Below the pieces are notes generated by a model. The model had not been told where the DNA came from and did no database searches. It saw only the letters and a list, made by a program, of their open reading frames with translations. Shown here in pieces: positions 1 to 12,617 of a DNA stretch of 64,000 bases. The position numbers and the translations under genes were made by a program. Source of the stretch: Leptobrachium leishanense. Taxonomy: Eukaryota > Chordata > Amphibia > Anura > Megophryidae. Where the stretch lies: the NCBI GenBank assembly GCA_009667805.1, contig CM019064.1:111078328-111142327 (forward strand), read 5' to 3'. Every line of letters starts with the position of its first letter. The first letter of the stretch is position 1.

Positions 1-1430
1 GCATGTTAGTACACCAGACATTTGTAATAATCAACTGAATGTGGTATGGCCTCTGTTTTTTTTATAAAACGCCAAGATTATCTATTCTAACTGACCACAT
101 AAATTAAATATTCAAATACCATATAGTGTTAGATCATATCGCCGAATAGCATAGCATTACAAGCTGGTTTATCCAAGCCATTTAACCTTCTCTGTTTTTT
201 TTTTTTATTGGGCAACCTATTGTTCAATGTTTACGTGGCTTTCAGAGTTTCGATCTGACAAAATAAACACAATACTGAGATACCTATCCTAGGGTAAGAT
301 CAGTTGTCATTGTGTTCCCTTACTTTTAAACAATTTGATCTAACATCTGCTTGTTTAGTTTTTACAACCAGAGTCCATTAGACCTTCTTTGATCAATGGA
401 AATGTCTTCCCTTGTATGCATAACAATAACGATCCATTGTCTTTAGAACGCATATTCTTGTTATATATTAACCACGCAGACGAGTTGTCTGTGTGAAGCA
501 ATCCCTGGCCCCAAATTTAAATAGTCCTGCGAAATATAGAAATTTCATATCTGAAAAGGTCTGACAAGATTCTGACTGTGGTTACTTTTCAGATCGCTTA
601 CGCCTCCAGTAATCTTGCTGTCTTTCGGGACCTGCCTTTTCTGATGACTGCGTCCTGCAAATGTTATAAGGAGATCACAGCCTTGCTTCGTCAACACGGT
701 GTCCGTTACCAATTGAGGTCCTCGGGCTCTCAGACGACAACCCTGGATGAAGAGCAAGGTCTTGTGTCTCGGGTGGGACATGCAGCTGCACCGCTGGTAC
801 CTGAAGGGCGATTGCGGGAGCCTTGCTGACTGGTGTATTTTACCCCACATTTTTCTTTTTTCTAACAATCCTTTACCTTAGGACTTTCTCCGTGTTATTT
901 TTTCTTTTGTTTTTTCTGATGGACTTTGCTTCCTGTTGTCTTGGGTTTCCATTATTTAAGAGATTTTTCACTAGACTAACCTGATTGTGCCCCCCCATGT
1001 GGTTTCCAACCAGTTATTTTTATTGGTGCCCCGCCCCTCACCTTCCCATTGTTCATCAACTCCTGAGCAATATTTTCCACAGGATTGTTCTGGGTGGGCA
1101 TCTGTGTTGCTTCTTTGATGACCTTTCCTACGTAAGTCTTTACCCACCCCTTGTATATGTTGTCCCGAGTGATCATGTGGACCTGCCTGCTGAGTTTTTG
1201 CGGCTTACTGTCATTTCTGTAAAGGAGCAATGGTGGCCCCAGTCCCTTACCCACCCTCTCCCCTTTCTTATTTTCTCCCAGGCTTTCCTGGTGCCCTCTT
1301 GTTGGACTCCGCCACTTTTTTTTATCGTTTCTGGATTAACCTCCCCAACCTATTCTTGTTTTGTTTCGCTCCCTCTTCCACACCCACCCCCACCCTTTTG
1401 CTGTATTTGACACTTTCAATAAAAAAAATT
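1..1430. other. 5' flank without a recognisable gene
   Basis: AT-rich sequence with short homopolymers. The only open frames are short. A plus-strand stretch around 580-830 has a weak resemblance to the C-terminal part of L1-type ORF1 proteins (a phrase like FRDLP, then GVRYQLR) and is listed separately. The CT-rich block at about 1220-1400 shows nothing I recognise. Confidence 0.5.
578..829 (+). pseudogene. Possible L1-type ORF1 C-terminal fragment
   Basis: This 83-codon frame contains NLAVFRDLP followed about 15 residues later by ITALLRQHGVRYQLR. In L1 ORF1 proteins the C-terminal domain has the order FPDLS, basic helix, then YRWGYP, so the spacing fits. The WGYP signature is lost and flanking frames are closed, so if the assignment is right it is a relic. 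It could also be chance similarity. Confidence 0.25.
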
Positions 1431-1765
1431 TAACCTGTCTGGTGTCTTGTCAACTTTTTTCTGAGACTGGTTGGTGCTGTGCTCAGCGGTTCCTCGGCTG
1501 CATTCGGCAACTCTCCGGTGGGCTTGTGGCTGCAGTCCGGCGGGTTGGCAGCAACGAGCAATGGGTTTGCAGCAGAGGACGGTGGGTTTGTGGCGGCTTT
1601 CCTGTGGGTTGGCAACACTGGCTGGCGGGTTTGCGACGAGTTGTTTGGCAACCGATTTGCTGCACTTCGGGGACCCTGCGGTGAATCCTGAATTCACTGC
1701 AGGGTCAGGGAATCAGATTCCTTGAAGTGCAGTGAATCTGAGATTTCGGTGCTCTGTGAATAACC
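1431..1765. mobile_element. GGGTTATT-family MITE, right-hand part (copy 1)
   Basis: The right end reads TTCGGTGCTCTGTGAATAACC, split here as TTCGGTGCTCT and GTGAATAACC, matching the ends of six other copies in the window. The family's internal hairpin (GACCCTGCGGTGAAT, then TGAATTCACTGCAGGGTC) lies at about 1674-1708. The left end is not found, so the copy is truncated or diverged. The L1 element has landed exactly in its right terminal repeat. Confidence 0.7.
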
Positions 1766-1770
1766 ATGTT
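1756..1770. repeat. L1 target-site duplication, left copy
   Basis: GTGAATAACCATGTT, identical to 8245-8259. It abuts the A-rich 3' tail of the minus-strand LINE. Confidence 0.92.
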
Positions 1771-1817
1771 TTTTTAATTAATTTTTTAAATTTTTTAATT
1801 TTTTAAAATTAAAGGTT

Positions 1818-1823
1818 TTTATT
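1818..1823 (-). promoter_or_regulatory. LINE polyadenylation signal
   Basis: AATAAA on the minus strand just before the A-rich 3' tail of the L1-type element. Confidence 0.6.
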
Positions 1824-2085
1824 GAATTTTTCAGCAATACAGATATTAATGATAAAGCAATATCATCAACAAACAGTAAACACATATAAGAAAACAACAA
1901 GAAACAAACAGCTAACAATTGTCGTTGCAGCGAATGTCAACATTAAGTTGTAACCTTACAGTTAATCAAAGTGTGGTCTAGTTCCCATATTCCGCATCTC
2001 AAGGAATTTACCAGAAGACCCCGTTAGGCTAGATATTACATAGCATTTCACCTTGTGTACGCCCTCCGTGCATGTATCCCCCTGT

Positions 2086-4293
2086 CTAATTGTTAGATAC
2101 AAGATAGGTATCCCAAATATACCAGAAGTTTCTCTTGGGTGGAAGAGATCCTGTAACTTTCCGGGACATTGCATCTAATATGTGAAATTCTTTTAGACGG
2201 TCCGTAATTAGGGTAAGAGGTGGGAGATCTGCAGAATTCCATCTAGCTGTCAGCAACAGGGACGATATAGTTAAGATATGTGCTAACATTTGTTTCTGGA
2301 ACCTGGAATAAGAAGTAGGAAAGAGTTGAAGGAGCGTTATCTCCAGGATATGTTCCGTCGTGAATCCTAGAATCTTGGAGCACAGTGACGCCACCTCCCT
2401 CCACCATCCCTCCAGAGGGGGGCACGTCCACCAGGTATGGTAATATGTTCCTCTTGACAACCCACATCTCCAGCATGTGGAGGAAACCCCACTTGACATG
2501 TGACATTCTTTATCTGGCATCAGGTACCATCTATATAGTAACTTTTTACGTGCTTCCCATAATGATGCACATTTAAATTTACTTCTATCATCTGAGAAAC
2601 TATTTCTCCACTGTTCCATTGAGAGTTCTTTTCCCAGGTCTTTCTCACAGTTTCTCTGATAATCCCAATGTTTATTAGCCGTAGGTGCAAGTAGGAGGTC
2701 GTAGCAGATGGTTATCATTTTCTTCCTTTCTAAGGGTTGGGAGCACCTATTTTCAAACGGAGAGAGCAGGGGATGTGTAGAAGTTAATGTCCCCCCAAGA
2801 CCCCATACCGTTAACTGGGATTGGATCTGACCATATGAGAGCCATAATGAACGGGGAATGGCATATTTATCAATTAGTTGTGAAAAAGAGAGAAATCCCT
2901 CCTGATTAAAAAGGTGGAAAAGCCTTGTCACGGCGTGTATGGCCCATACACGTGGGTCGAAGTCAGCAATGAGGTGGCTTAGCACCGTAAGAGGGGCTGC
3001 CAGGGCAATGGGGTGGTAATTTATGAGTTTAGATGTGTTAGTATCCCATTCTCTACGAAGCAAGCTGGCAAAAGGAGGAAGAGGTGGCAGCTTAGGACTA
3101 AGGGATCTGGGCAGCCAAAGAGTTATTGAGGGGGTGTATGGGAGAAAGTATATTGATAGAAACCTAGTCCACAGGGACCCGGAGGAGTCATCAGGAGGGC
3201 TTGGAATGTTGTTAGTATAGATGCTTTATAATACATTAGTACATTAGGAACCACTATACCTCCATTTTCTATAGTCTGATGCAATAAGGCCGCTTTCACT
3301 CTAGGTCGTTTACCTCTCCAAACTAATTTAGAGATTAGGGATTGCAGATTCGAGAGATAGCTTTGCGGTAATCCTATTGGGAGGGCACGGAAGAGGTAAA
3401 GCAGTTTTGGGAGTAGAGACATTTTAAGCGCTACAATTCGACCTGCCCATGACACTTCTACTTTAGACCAATTCATACAAAGAGACCTAATCTGTGAAAG
3501 CATAGGTTGATAGTTAGTAGTAAACAGTTCTGCTCTAGAAAATGCTATTTTAACTCCCAGATATGTTATGTGTGATTTTCTCCAGTCATAGGGGTAGTCA
3601 CGTTGCAAGGGGCGAAGAGTCTCCTGGGGATTGCAAATGGAAATGCTTGCGACTTCTTCAGACTAATTTTATGAAAAGAGGCTTTACCATAGCTGTCCAG
3701 AATCTCATGAAGGGCGGGTAGAGACGATGTTGGGTCTGTCAGAATCAATAATATATCGTCCGCAAAGAGACTCACTTTGCTCTGTGTGGGTCCTATGTGT
3801 ATGCCTTGGATGTCTGAGGGTTGGCGGATGGCCTGGGCTAGTGGTTCAAGTGCTAACGCGTAAAGTAGGGGTGATAATGGGCATCCCTGCCTAGTTCTGT
3901 TGGTGATAGTAATGGGATCGGATGTGAAGCCGGCATTCAAAATCTGTGCAGTGGGATATGTGTATAACCCCCCCACAGCTGTAATCAATGCGGCAGGGAA
4001 ATTTAACTTTAACAATACGTGGATCAAGTAGGACCAATTGATCCGGTCAAAAGCTTTTTCTGCGTCTAATGATAGTAATAAGGTAGGTTGGGACGCTTGG
4101 ACTACGTGATCAACGAGGGTAAGTACCTTCAGAGTGTTATCCGGACCTTGTCTATTTTTTATAAAGCCTACTTGGTCGCCTGCCACCAACAATGGCAATA
4201 TATCAGATATACAGGTAGCAATGATTTTCGCCTATAGTTTGGTGTCGACATTAAGGAGTGAGATAGGCCTGTATTGTGAGCAATGAGGGGAAG
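2086..4293 (-). pseudogene. L1-type ORF2, reverse transcriptase and C-terminal part
   Basis: This is the half of ORF2 downstream of the hAT MITE. The frame ending near 3566 holds the RT: GFIKNRQGPDNTLK, the DAEKAFDRINW motif with the first catalytic aspartate, and LFADDILL with the catalytic aspartate pair. A frameshift near 3600 continues into a frame (3608 to 3123) with AGRIVALKMSLLPKLLYLF, typical of the L1 RT thumb. Another shift leads to the C-terminal frame (3063 to 2086), which ends with a zinc knuckle of the form CWRCG, H, C. Known role: target-primed reverse transcription of the element's own RNA. At least two frameshifts and the MITE insertion inactivate it. Confidence 0.9.
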
Positions 4294-4301
4294 GAAGCGG
4301 T
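4294..4301. repeat. 8-bp target duplication of hAT MITE
   Basis: GAAGCGGT left of the element matches GAAGTGGT at 5087-5094 with one mismatch. Confidence 0.75.
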
Positions 4302-5086
4302 TAGACATGTGCATTCGTTTTAGTACTAAAACGATTTCGTCCGAATTTTGGGATAATTTAGTTCTCCTATGACTCAAGAGATACGAAACTGCTTGGTCCA
4401 AAAAACGAAAGAAACGAAAGGAAAATGCATTACATTTTAGTTTCAGTTCTTTTTGTAATATTACATTGATGAGTGAAGGAGACCAGCAATGATCAATGCT
4501 GGAGGATGTTCTAAGCAATTAATTAATGCAGGAGGATGTTCTATATATTATACAGAGAGGGGTATTAATGCAGGAGGATGTTCTATACATTATACAGAGA
4601 GGAGCATTTAAAAAAAAAAATTTTTAGCCCTTTAAACCCAGTGTCTGTGAGCGCTGAAATCGGCTGCTTGTTACATTATCTCTCAGTACAATGTATCAGG
4701 CTCAGCTGTTACAGTAACTGACTGCTGCTCATCACAGCACTCAGAGTTTCAGTAAAACAAGGAAATCATATCGTTATAACCTCTTACATATAAAAAATAT
4801 TATTTACTAGTTTTACTGAAACTCTGAGCGCTGTGATGAGCAGCAGTCAGTTACTGTAACTTGCCTGACACATTGTGCTGAGAGTGGGAGATACTGTAAC
4901 AAGCAGCCATCTCAGCCCTCTGAGGAGCCACCACTACAATATTAATCGTATCCGCTGGTTTGCGGATGAATGAAATTCGGTTTCATACTAAAGAACTGAA
5001 AACGAATTTCTTTAGCAACTAAATAAATTGCATTTTAGGACGAATGCATTCGTCCAAAATGAAATTTTGTGCTGTGCACATGTCTA
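4302..5086. mobile_element. hAT MITE nested in the L1 ORF2
   Basis: It starts TAGACATGTGCA and ends TGCACATGTCTA, flanked by an 8-bp target duplication as expected for hAT. Inside is an imperfect inverted repeat: the segment at about 4700-4760 (CAGTAACTGACTGCTGCTCA) recurs inverted at about 4805-4860. There is no transposase frame. The same family, in opposite orientation, forms the large element at 35358-39186. The copy must be younger than the LINE it splits. Confidence 0.9.
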
Positions 5087-5094
5087 GAAGTGGT

Positions 5095-6645
5095 GTTTTA
5101 GGGATCGTAACGATATGTGCGGCTAACCACTCCCGAGGTGGGTGGCCCGACTCAGAGATTGATTGAAAGAATTTCAGCAGATGGGGTTGGAGGTCTGGAA
5201 AACATTTGTAGTACTTTGCTGTGAACCCGTCTGGACCAGGGGCTTTGCCATAGGTAAATTGTGTAAATTGTTTAGTGCCGACTGTAACTCGATAGGGGTG
5301 ATGGGTCTATTTAGTCCTTCGTGGAGGTTATCCAACAGCTGTGGGAGGTGTAGGGAATTTAACAAAGGAAATATGTCTTGCAGGGAGGGTTGGTGTACTC
5401 CGGGATCTTCAGAAAGATTATACAAGGAGGCGTAATACCGTGCAAACATTCAGCTATTTGTCTTGGCTGATATTTGGGCTGCCCCTCTCGATCCAGTATC
5501 TGTGGGATGCGTGATTTACTCATTTTGGTCTTCAGCTTATTAGCTAACATTCTGCTTGCTTTGTTACTGTAAATATAGCAACGCGCCTTAAGTCTACGTG
5601 AGACCCACGTATAGTCCAGTTTGTCTAGCTAGATCAATTGTCTACGGAGGTCAGTTACTTGAGATAAGGAGGCCTCAGTGCGTAGTCGTTTGTGGGATTC
5701 GTCAGCTAATGTGATTTGTTGCAGCAGGGATAGTCTATGTTCCGTATGTTGTTTTTTAAGACGCGCCCCCCATTTAATTAAAATACCCCTCACTACCGCT
5801 TTGTGAGCTTGCCACACCACTCCCTCTGATATCTCTTCAGAAGAATCCCTAAAATAGTTAGTTAAAGCAACTTGCATTTCTTCCCTGATCTCAGGGCGGG
5901 ACAATAACAATTCATTCAATTGCCACGTGGCTCTACCACACGAGTCATAAGCATCTGCAATACACATTATAATTGGAGCATGGTCCGACCACGTTATTGG
6001 TCCAATATAGCAGTCTCGGACTTGGGACAAAGTATCCCCTTTTATAAACATGTAGTCTATTCGAGAGTAAATGTTATGGGCTGTGGAAAAAAAGGAGTGC
6101 CCCATTTCTCCTGGGTGTAACAATCGCCAGACATCAAAAAGTTGGTGTGACGCCAGTAAGTCCGAGTATCTGGTGCGCGCTAATCTCAGTCGCTTTGAGG
6201 CTCGGGCAGGTAAATCTAGGGACATGTTGAAATCTCCACAAACAATCAGTCTACCCGTTAGGGTCTTTTGCAGTCGAGAAAAAACCCTGTTCATAAAGGG
6301 AAGTTGAGAGTCGTTCGGACTATATACGTTGAAGATGGTGTAAATGACATGGTTCAAGGAACACGTCAATATAATAAATCTTCTATTGGGATCAACCACC
6401 TTGTGAATTAAGGTAAAAGCGAGACGGTTCTGTACTAAATGGAAACTCCTCTAGTTTTTGTTTTGGGAGGTAGCATGGAATTGTGTCGTGTATTGTAGTA
6501 AATATAATCGGGGATATGCAGCATGTTTAAAGTGCGTCTCTTGGAGGCAAATTATATCCGGTTTCTCAGTTCTAATGTCCGCGTTCAGGGAGTGTCTCTT
6601 ATGAGGGATATTTAATCCCTTCACGTTCAGTGAGAATATTTTCAT
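5095..6645 (-). pseudogene. L1-type ORF2, endonuclease part
   Basis: The start is taken at the methionine at 6645, because MKIFSLNVKGLNIPHKRHSL is the usual ORF2 N-terminus with the first endonuclease asparagine; an upstream in-frame methionine at 6681 is possible. CLQETHF carries the metal-binding glutamate, CGDFNMSLDLPARAS follows, then SRIDYMF, and WSDHAPI carries the catalytic SDH triad end. An in-frame TAG near 6451 and further frame changes near 5629 and 5450 break the frame. The linker toward the RT (about 5449-5095) is readable but degraded, and then the hAT MITE intervenes. The AP-like endonuclease nicks target DNA to prime reverse transcription. Confidence 0.9.
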
Positions 6646-7140
6646 GAAATGAGACTTACTATATGGGAGGAAAACAGCCAATACAGGGGAGCCGCTGGAT
6701 CAGTGAAACCAATGGAACCTCCTCGGGACAATCAGGAAGGTGACTTTCTCCAGAACCTCCGAGGGAGACTGTAACATGAGCATATCCGGAACATAGGAAC
6801 GACGGTCCATGAATTCGCAATTCTGTCAAAGCAAGCAGCGACAAACAAAACATAAAAAAAGAAAAATAACAAGAAAAAAAGGGGGACTCTTCAGTGTCCC
6901 AAATATATACATCAACAATTTCCTCCTGAAGCTGGTAAAGACATCCAGCTTGCCCTGTTACAATAGGGGGAGGTACGGGGGAAAAAATCGTGCCCAGATC
7001 CAGGACAGAGGGGGTGCCGAGCGCACGTTGTCCCCGAGCGGCCTGGCGGCTTCATTCTGGCTCGAGTGTTCCTCGTAGCTCCTTCAAGGGGAAGATTGTA
7101 CGGAGTCCGTGAGGAGAACCTCCACTTCGACCCAACAAGA

Positions 7141-8096
7141 TCATTTCCCGGTATTCACTCGGTGCCATTCCGGCAATACTTTTGATGGGGTTGGTTGGGC
7201 ATCTTGGGGTGGCGTGCATTCACCAGTGAGATTCCATTCCCGCAGAAGGTGAAAACCTGAAGTAATATCCGTCATGACATGAAGGGTGGTTTGTCTCCAT
7301 ACGAGCAGCTTGGTCGGGTATCCCCATCTATACGGCATTTTGTGCTCTCTCAAAATTGTTGTGACGGGTGCGAATTCCTGCCTTTTTGCCATGGTTGCTG
7401 CAGAGAGGTCTGGAAAAAACGAGACGGCGGAGTATGGGTCAGGCAGCTTTCCTATCTTCCTGACCGCAGACATCAGCTCTTCTTTGACACGGAAGAAGTA
7501 GACTCTTATTAAGGTATCGTGGAGGCCAGATTTTTTGGTTTTGGAATTCTGTGCGCTCTATCCAGTTGTAAATCCCGGGCAGGCGTTGAAGGTAGAAGGG
7601 ATTGAAGGAGACCTGTGACATAAGCATTTAAGTGCTCAGTTTTAACTGATTCTGGAATACCTCTGAGCCTAATGTTGTTTCTTCTGGAACGATCTTCCAG
7701 ATCAGCCAATTTCCGTTGCATGGAATCCTGTGTCGTTTTAAGTGATTTGTAGGCATCCTCCAGCTCGTTATGAGCGAGGCATAGATCATCTGTTTTCGCT
7801 TCCAGTTGGTCTGTGCGGTCACCGAGATCATGTATATCCTTATCAAATTCTGCCACTATTGATTTAAAGTCCTCCTGTAAAGAGTCCCTCAGTTCTCCCA
7901 ACATGGCTCTGAGTTGTTGCTCAGAAGCCGGGTGAGAAGTCGGTCGGGTCGAGGGAAAGCTCTCCCCAGCCTCCTCGCGCTGCCGAGGGGAGCACGCATC
8001 CTGGGAGCCGCCATCTTGGGAGGCCTTCCCTTTCCGCGCCGATTCCGGGAGCTCCAAACAGCGCTGTGCCTTCAGGGGGGCCTTTGGCAGGGCCAT
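7141..8096 (-). pseudogene. L1-type ORF1 (RNA-binding coiled-coil protein), frameshifted
   Basis: The frame opens at 8096 with MALPKAPLKAQR. Residues about 55-130 form a heptad-rich coiled coil (LRDSLQEDFKSIVAEF onward), followed by the L1 ORF1 RRM signature LEDRSRRNNIRLRGIPES. The frame closes at 7509 after LASTIP, but a one-base shift reopens it as DTLIRVYFFRVKEEL, then SAVSFFPDLSAATMAKR and YRWGYPTKLL, the conserved C-terminal domain, ending at 7141. Known role: a trimeric nucleic-acid chaperone that packages LINE RNA. The single visible frameshift near 7525 inactivates it. It sits about 500 bp upstream of ORF2 in the same orientation, as expected. Confidence 0.9.
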
Positions 8097-8244
8097 CGCT
8101 AGGTTCCCCGGATGGTAAGGGGCTTACCCCGTAAATTGGACGGGATTCCGCCTTTTATGCGAGCCGCAGGACTGAGTTTAAGCCGGCGGGTAGACGGAGC
8201 TCAGCTCACACGCGTCTTCTTCGCATTGCTTCCGGACACGCCCC

Positions 8245-8259
8245 GTGAATAACCATGTT
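8245..8259. repeat. L1 target-site duplication, right copy
   Basis: GTGAATAACCATGTT, a perfect copy of 1756-1770. It marks the 5' end of the LINE. Confidence 0.92.
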
Positions 8260-8794
8260 AATGGCTCACTTGCTAATTCTAATGGCTCAAAGGGAAGAGG
8301 GCCTCCTATATATTATTTAATGGTGTCAGCCATATGATGTCTGAGATAACTGGAACGTTAAAAAGACACCTAACATTTAGGGACAATCCTTGACATTACG
8401 CACATTTTGTAATTCTGTTCTTTGTAACTTTTTCCCTGCACCAACATAAAGAAATAGCTCATGGTGAAAAAACATGTAAACAAATAGAAATGTTTGGAAG
8501 ATTAACAGTGTGTTCTAACTAACGTGACCTGACAATATTTGTGTATGAGTGTTGGTAAATATTTTGACTTAGTGAAAAGGTTTTTTGTTCTTTGCATACC
8601 AAACAGATGAATTTGTGTGTGTCCCTATCAATAACCTATGAATAATTGACTTACGGTTTTTATTTCTGAGAATACAAATAGACAATAAAAGTGTTAAACC
8701 ATGGAAACTCCTTCACTGAGCTCTTAATTAATCTTAGTTTTAATGTTATATAAAAATGTGTAAGTATAAATCCTGTACTGGAATAGGTAGAAAG
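8260..8794. other. AT-rich flank, nothing recognised
   Basis: There is no open frame beyond 60 codons with recognisable content, no inverted repeat and no terminal-repeat signature. Confidence 0.6.
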
Positions 8795-9440
8795 TAGGGA
8801 TGAGCTGTTCGGTTCGATCTGTTTGGAGTTCGAATCGAACATCGGCTGTTTTTGAGACGTTCACCAAAAGTTATATTTTCTTTTTTAAAAAAAAAGTATA
8901 AAAAATGCATAAAAAATACAAAAAAAATCTAGAAATAAAGAGACTCTTTACTGCGGAATATTATAAGCAACGGTTTATTACATATTGAATTAAAACGGGA
9001 ATATTTTTAACATTGAAGCCTATGGGACAAAACATTGTTGTTACTAAAACATCAGGCAGACACGGCCCTCTAATAAGGCGCTGTAGAGGGCAGCCTGCCG
9101 GGGCCTCTCAAGGATCCCCTTGAGGAGCATGCGGCCGCCGGATGACAGAGCGGCGACTGTGCAGGCTAGCCGCCCGGGTGCATGTGGCAGAGACAGGCAG
9201 CGCAGGGAGGAAGCCACCGCACCTGCGGAAACGGCAGACACCCCCACAACCAGGATCCAGGGAGCCCCCCCTGACCACCAGGCTAAGGTAAGGTGACACA
9301 TTTCTAAAAAATATAAAATCCGAGGACATTTTTAAATGTCCCCGGGAACATAAAATAAAACTTTTTTTTTCTTTCTCTACCTGGCTGAATGTTTTTCTAA
9401 TTATATATATTAGATACATTCAGCCAGGTAGAGGGGGGTG
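8795..9440. mobile_element. hAT-like left end plus a module shared with the GGGTTATT MITEs
   Basis: The left end reads TAGGGATGAGCTGTTCGG, like the ends of the hAT element at 56639. I find no matching right end or 8-bp duplication. The stretch at about 8930-9025 (GACTCTTTACTGCGG, then ACGGGAATATTTTTAACATT) also occurs in the MITEs at about 18290-18385 and 41285-41380. A GC-rich segment at 9050-9290 follows. Confidence 0.45.
9376..9432. repeat. Short hairpin
   Basis: TCTACCTGGCTGAATGT and its reverse complement flank an AT-rich loop, forming a stem of 17 bp. Confidence 0.75.
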
Positions 9441-9933
9441 GCATGTGGGCTGCGCGGGGTCTCAGGCAGTGTTGATTTTTTGTGTGTATATTTTTATCAA
9501 ATTTATAAAGGAAGGTAAGGGCAGGTATAAATATATATCTATATTCTTATAAATATATATACAGTGGCAAGAAAAAGTATGTAACCCTTTGGGATTACGT
9601 GGAGTTTTGCATGAATTGGTCATAAAATGTGCTCTGATCTTCATCTAAGTCACAACAATTTGAAAAACACAGTCTGCTTAAAATAATACAACACAAACAT
9701 TATATGTTTTCATGGTTTTATTGAACAGAACATGTAAACATTCACAGCGCGGGGTGGGAAAAGTTTGTGAACCCCTAGCCTAATGACTTCTCCAAGAGCT
9801 AATTGGAGCCAGGAGTGAGCCAACCTTGAGTCCAATCAGTGTGATATTATTGGATGTGTTGCTGAAAGCTGTCCTGCCCTTTAAAAACACACACCGGTTT
9901 TGTGTTTACTGGTTTTAAGAAGCACTGCCTGAT

Positions 9934-10960
<1,027 letters not shown>

Positions 10961-11032
10961 ACTTTTTCCACCCTGCACTGTGAATGTATACATGTTCTTT
11001 TCAACAAAAACATGAAAACAAATAATGTTTGT

Positions 11033-12010
11033 TACATAGTTACATAGTTATATAGTTATATAGGCTGAAAAAAGACATGCGTCCATCAGGTTCAGCCTCT
11101 CCCACATAACCTACTGCTGTTAATCCAAAAGAAGGCAAAAAACCCAGTCTGAAATATGCAACATACCGGGAAAAAATTCCTTCTTGACCCCAGAATGGCA
11201 GTCAGATTTCTCCTTGGATCAAGAAGCTTTTACCCACATATTAAATATTATAACCCTTAATATTCTGTGTCTGTAGGAAGTCATCCAGTCGTTTCTTAAA
11301 AGTCTGTACAGACTCTGACCCAGCCACCTCAACAGGCAGAGAATTCCACAGCTTTATTGTTCTCACCGTAAAATAATCCTTCCTATGCTTTAAGCTAAAT
11401 TTTCTTTCTTCCAGTCTAAATAGATGACCCCTTGTCCTGTGTATAGACCTGTTAATGAATAGGTTATCAGACAATGGTTGATAATGGCCCCGTATATATT
11501 TATATAAGGTTATCAGATCCCCTCTAAGGCGCCGTTTCTCTAAACTAAACAATTTTAAGCTTGTTAGTCTTTCCTCATAACTTAACCCTTCCATTCCCCT
11601 TATTAATTTAGTTGCCCGTCTCTGCACTTTTTCTAACGCTATAATATCTTTTTTTAAGACAGGTGCCCAAAATTGCACGGCATATTCAAGGTGCGGCCTG
11701 ACCATTGATTTATACAGAGGCAAAATTATGTTTTCATCCCGTGAGTGAACTCCCCTTTTAATGCATGCCAATACTTTGCTGGCCTTGGCGGCTGCTGTTT
11801 GACATTGCACATTGTTACTTAGTTTGAAGTCTATGATTATTCCCAAATCCTTCTCCTACTTGGATTTCCCTAACTCCGTACCATTTAGGGTATAAATTAC
11901 TTGTGTGTTCTTCACTCCAAAGTGCATAACTTTGCATTTATCTAGATTAAATCTCATCTGCCATTTAAGTGCCCAGTCCCCCAATTTATCTAAATCCCTC
12001 TGCAGCGAAG
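11033..12010 (-). mobile_element. 5'-truncated CR1-type LINE inside the Tc1 element
   Basis: It is inserted in the right inverted repeat of the Tc1 element; removing it reunites GTTTGT with GTGTTGTATT, the mirror of the left repeat. The minus strand holds the C-terminal part of a CR1 reverse transcriptase, a 3' UTR, and a 3' microsatellite tail built of TATGTAAC/TATATAAC units at 11033-11073. No clear target duplication is seen. It is 5'-truncated, as usual for this group. Confidence 0.85.
11241..12010 (-). pseudogene. CR1-type reverse transcriptase, C-terminal fragment
   Basis: Reading from the truncated 5' edge: LQRDLDKLGDWALKWQMRF and NLDKCKVMHFG, an in-frame TAG near 11862, then LGIIIDFKLSNN, LPLYKSMVRPHLEYAVQFW, FSLEKRRLRGDLITLYKYI and VRTIKLWNSLPVEV. 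This order is the standard region downstream of the RT catalytic core in CR1 elements. The catalytic YxDD motif itself lies 5' of the truncation. One nonsense codon and the truncation make it non-functional. Confidence 0.9.
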
Positions 12011-12186
12011 TGTGTTGTATTATTTTAAGCAGACTGTGTTTTTCAAATTGTTGTGACTTAGATGAAGATCAGAGCACATTTTATGACCAATTCATGCAAA
12101 ACTCCACGTAATCCCAAAGGGTTCACATACTTTTTCTTGCCACTGTATCCAGACTTGTATTACACACACAATTTGGCAACTAATTG

Positions 12187-12311
12187 CCCCCCCCATTTGG
12201 CTGATCCCTCCAGAAGAAGTGTTGAACCCGATAGAGCAGAGAATAATATATATATTCTCTGCTCTGTCGGGTTCAACATTTCTTCTGGAGTGATCAGTCA
12301 AATGGGGGGGG
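12187..12311. repeat. Imperfect 125-bp palindrome
   Basis: CCCCCCCATTTGGCTGATC at the left is mirrored by the right end, and the centre is TATATATA flanked by GAGCAGAGAATA and its complement. Arms are about 57 bp with few mismatches. It is probably a fold-back remnant of the element into which the Tc1 copy inserted. Confidence 0.8.
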
Positions 12312-12469
12312 CACATTTAGTTGAGATTGTCCACATGCCACCTCCCCATGTGCGTATGTGTATATATGGTCTGAGGTCTGTGGGTGGGTGTATATATATA
12401 TCTGCGTGTTGATATATACGTATATGTCTGTGTGTGGTATCAATGCATCCCTACTCTATACACAGCACT

Positions 12470-12617
12470 CCATGTCCCTATAATATTTTCGGACGGATGA
12501 AAAGATGCGCTCGAATCGTAATACCAGTGTTAATTTGCGCGCGTTAACGTTTAACGTTGAGTGCAAAAAAAATTGCACTGCGCAATCGTTTTTTGCGCAA
12601 GGAATGTAATAGAGCCC
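12470..12617. mobile_element. Right end of a GGGCTCTATTACATTC-family MITE
   Basis: The segment ends GCGCAAGGAATGTAATAGAGCCC (written here as GCGCAAGGAATG plus TAATAGAGCCC) and is rich in TTAACG and GCGC words. A complete relative lies at 55652-56381. No left end is found here. Confidence 0.55.

Larger units (their letters stand above)
1771..8244 (-). mobile_element. Near full-length L1-type non-LTR retrotransposon
   Basis: The element is about 6.5 kb, on the minus strand. It starts with a GC-rich 5' UTR (about 8097-8244), followed by a coiled-coil ORF1, an ORF2 with AP-endonuclease, reverse transcriptase and a C-terminal zinc knuckle, a polyadenylation signal, and an A-rich tail at 1771-1815. 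Perfect 15-bp target duplications flank it, the hallmark of target-primed reverse transcription. Both ORFs carry frameshifts and stops, and a 785-bp hAT MITE interrupts ORF2, so it cannot move on its own. The protein similarities place it in the L1/Tx1 group; the exact family would need a database search. Confidence 0.93.
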
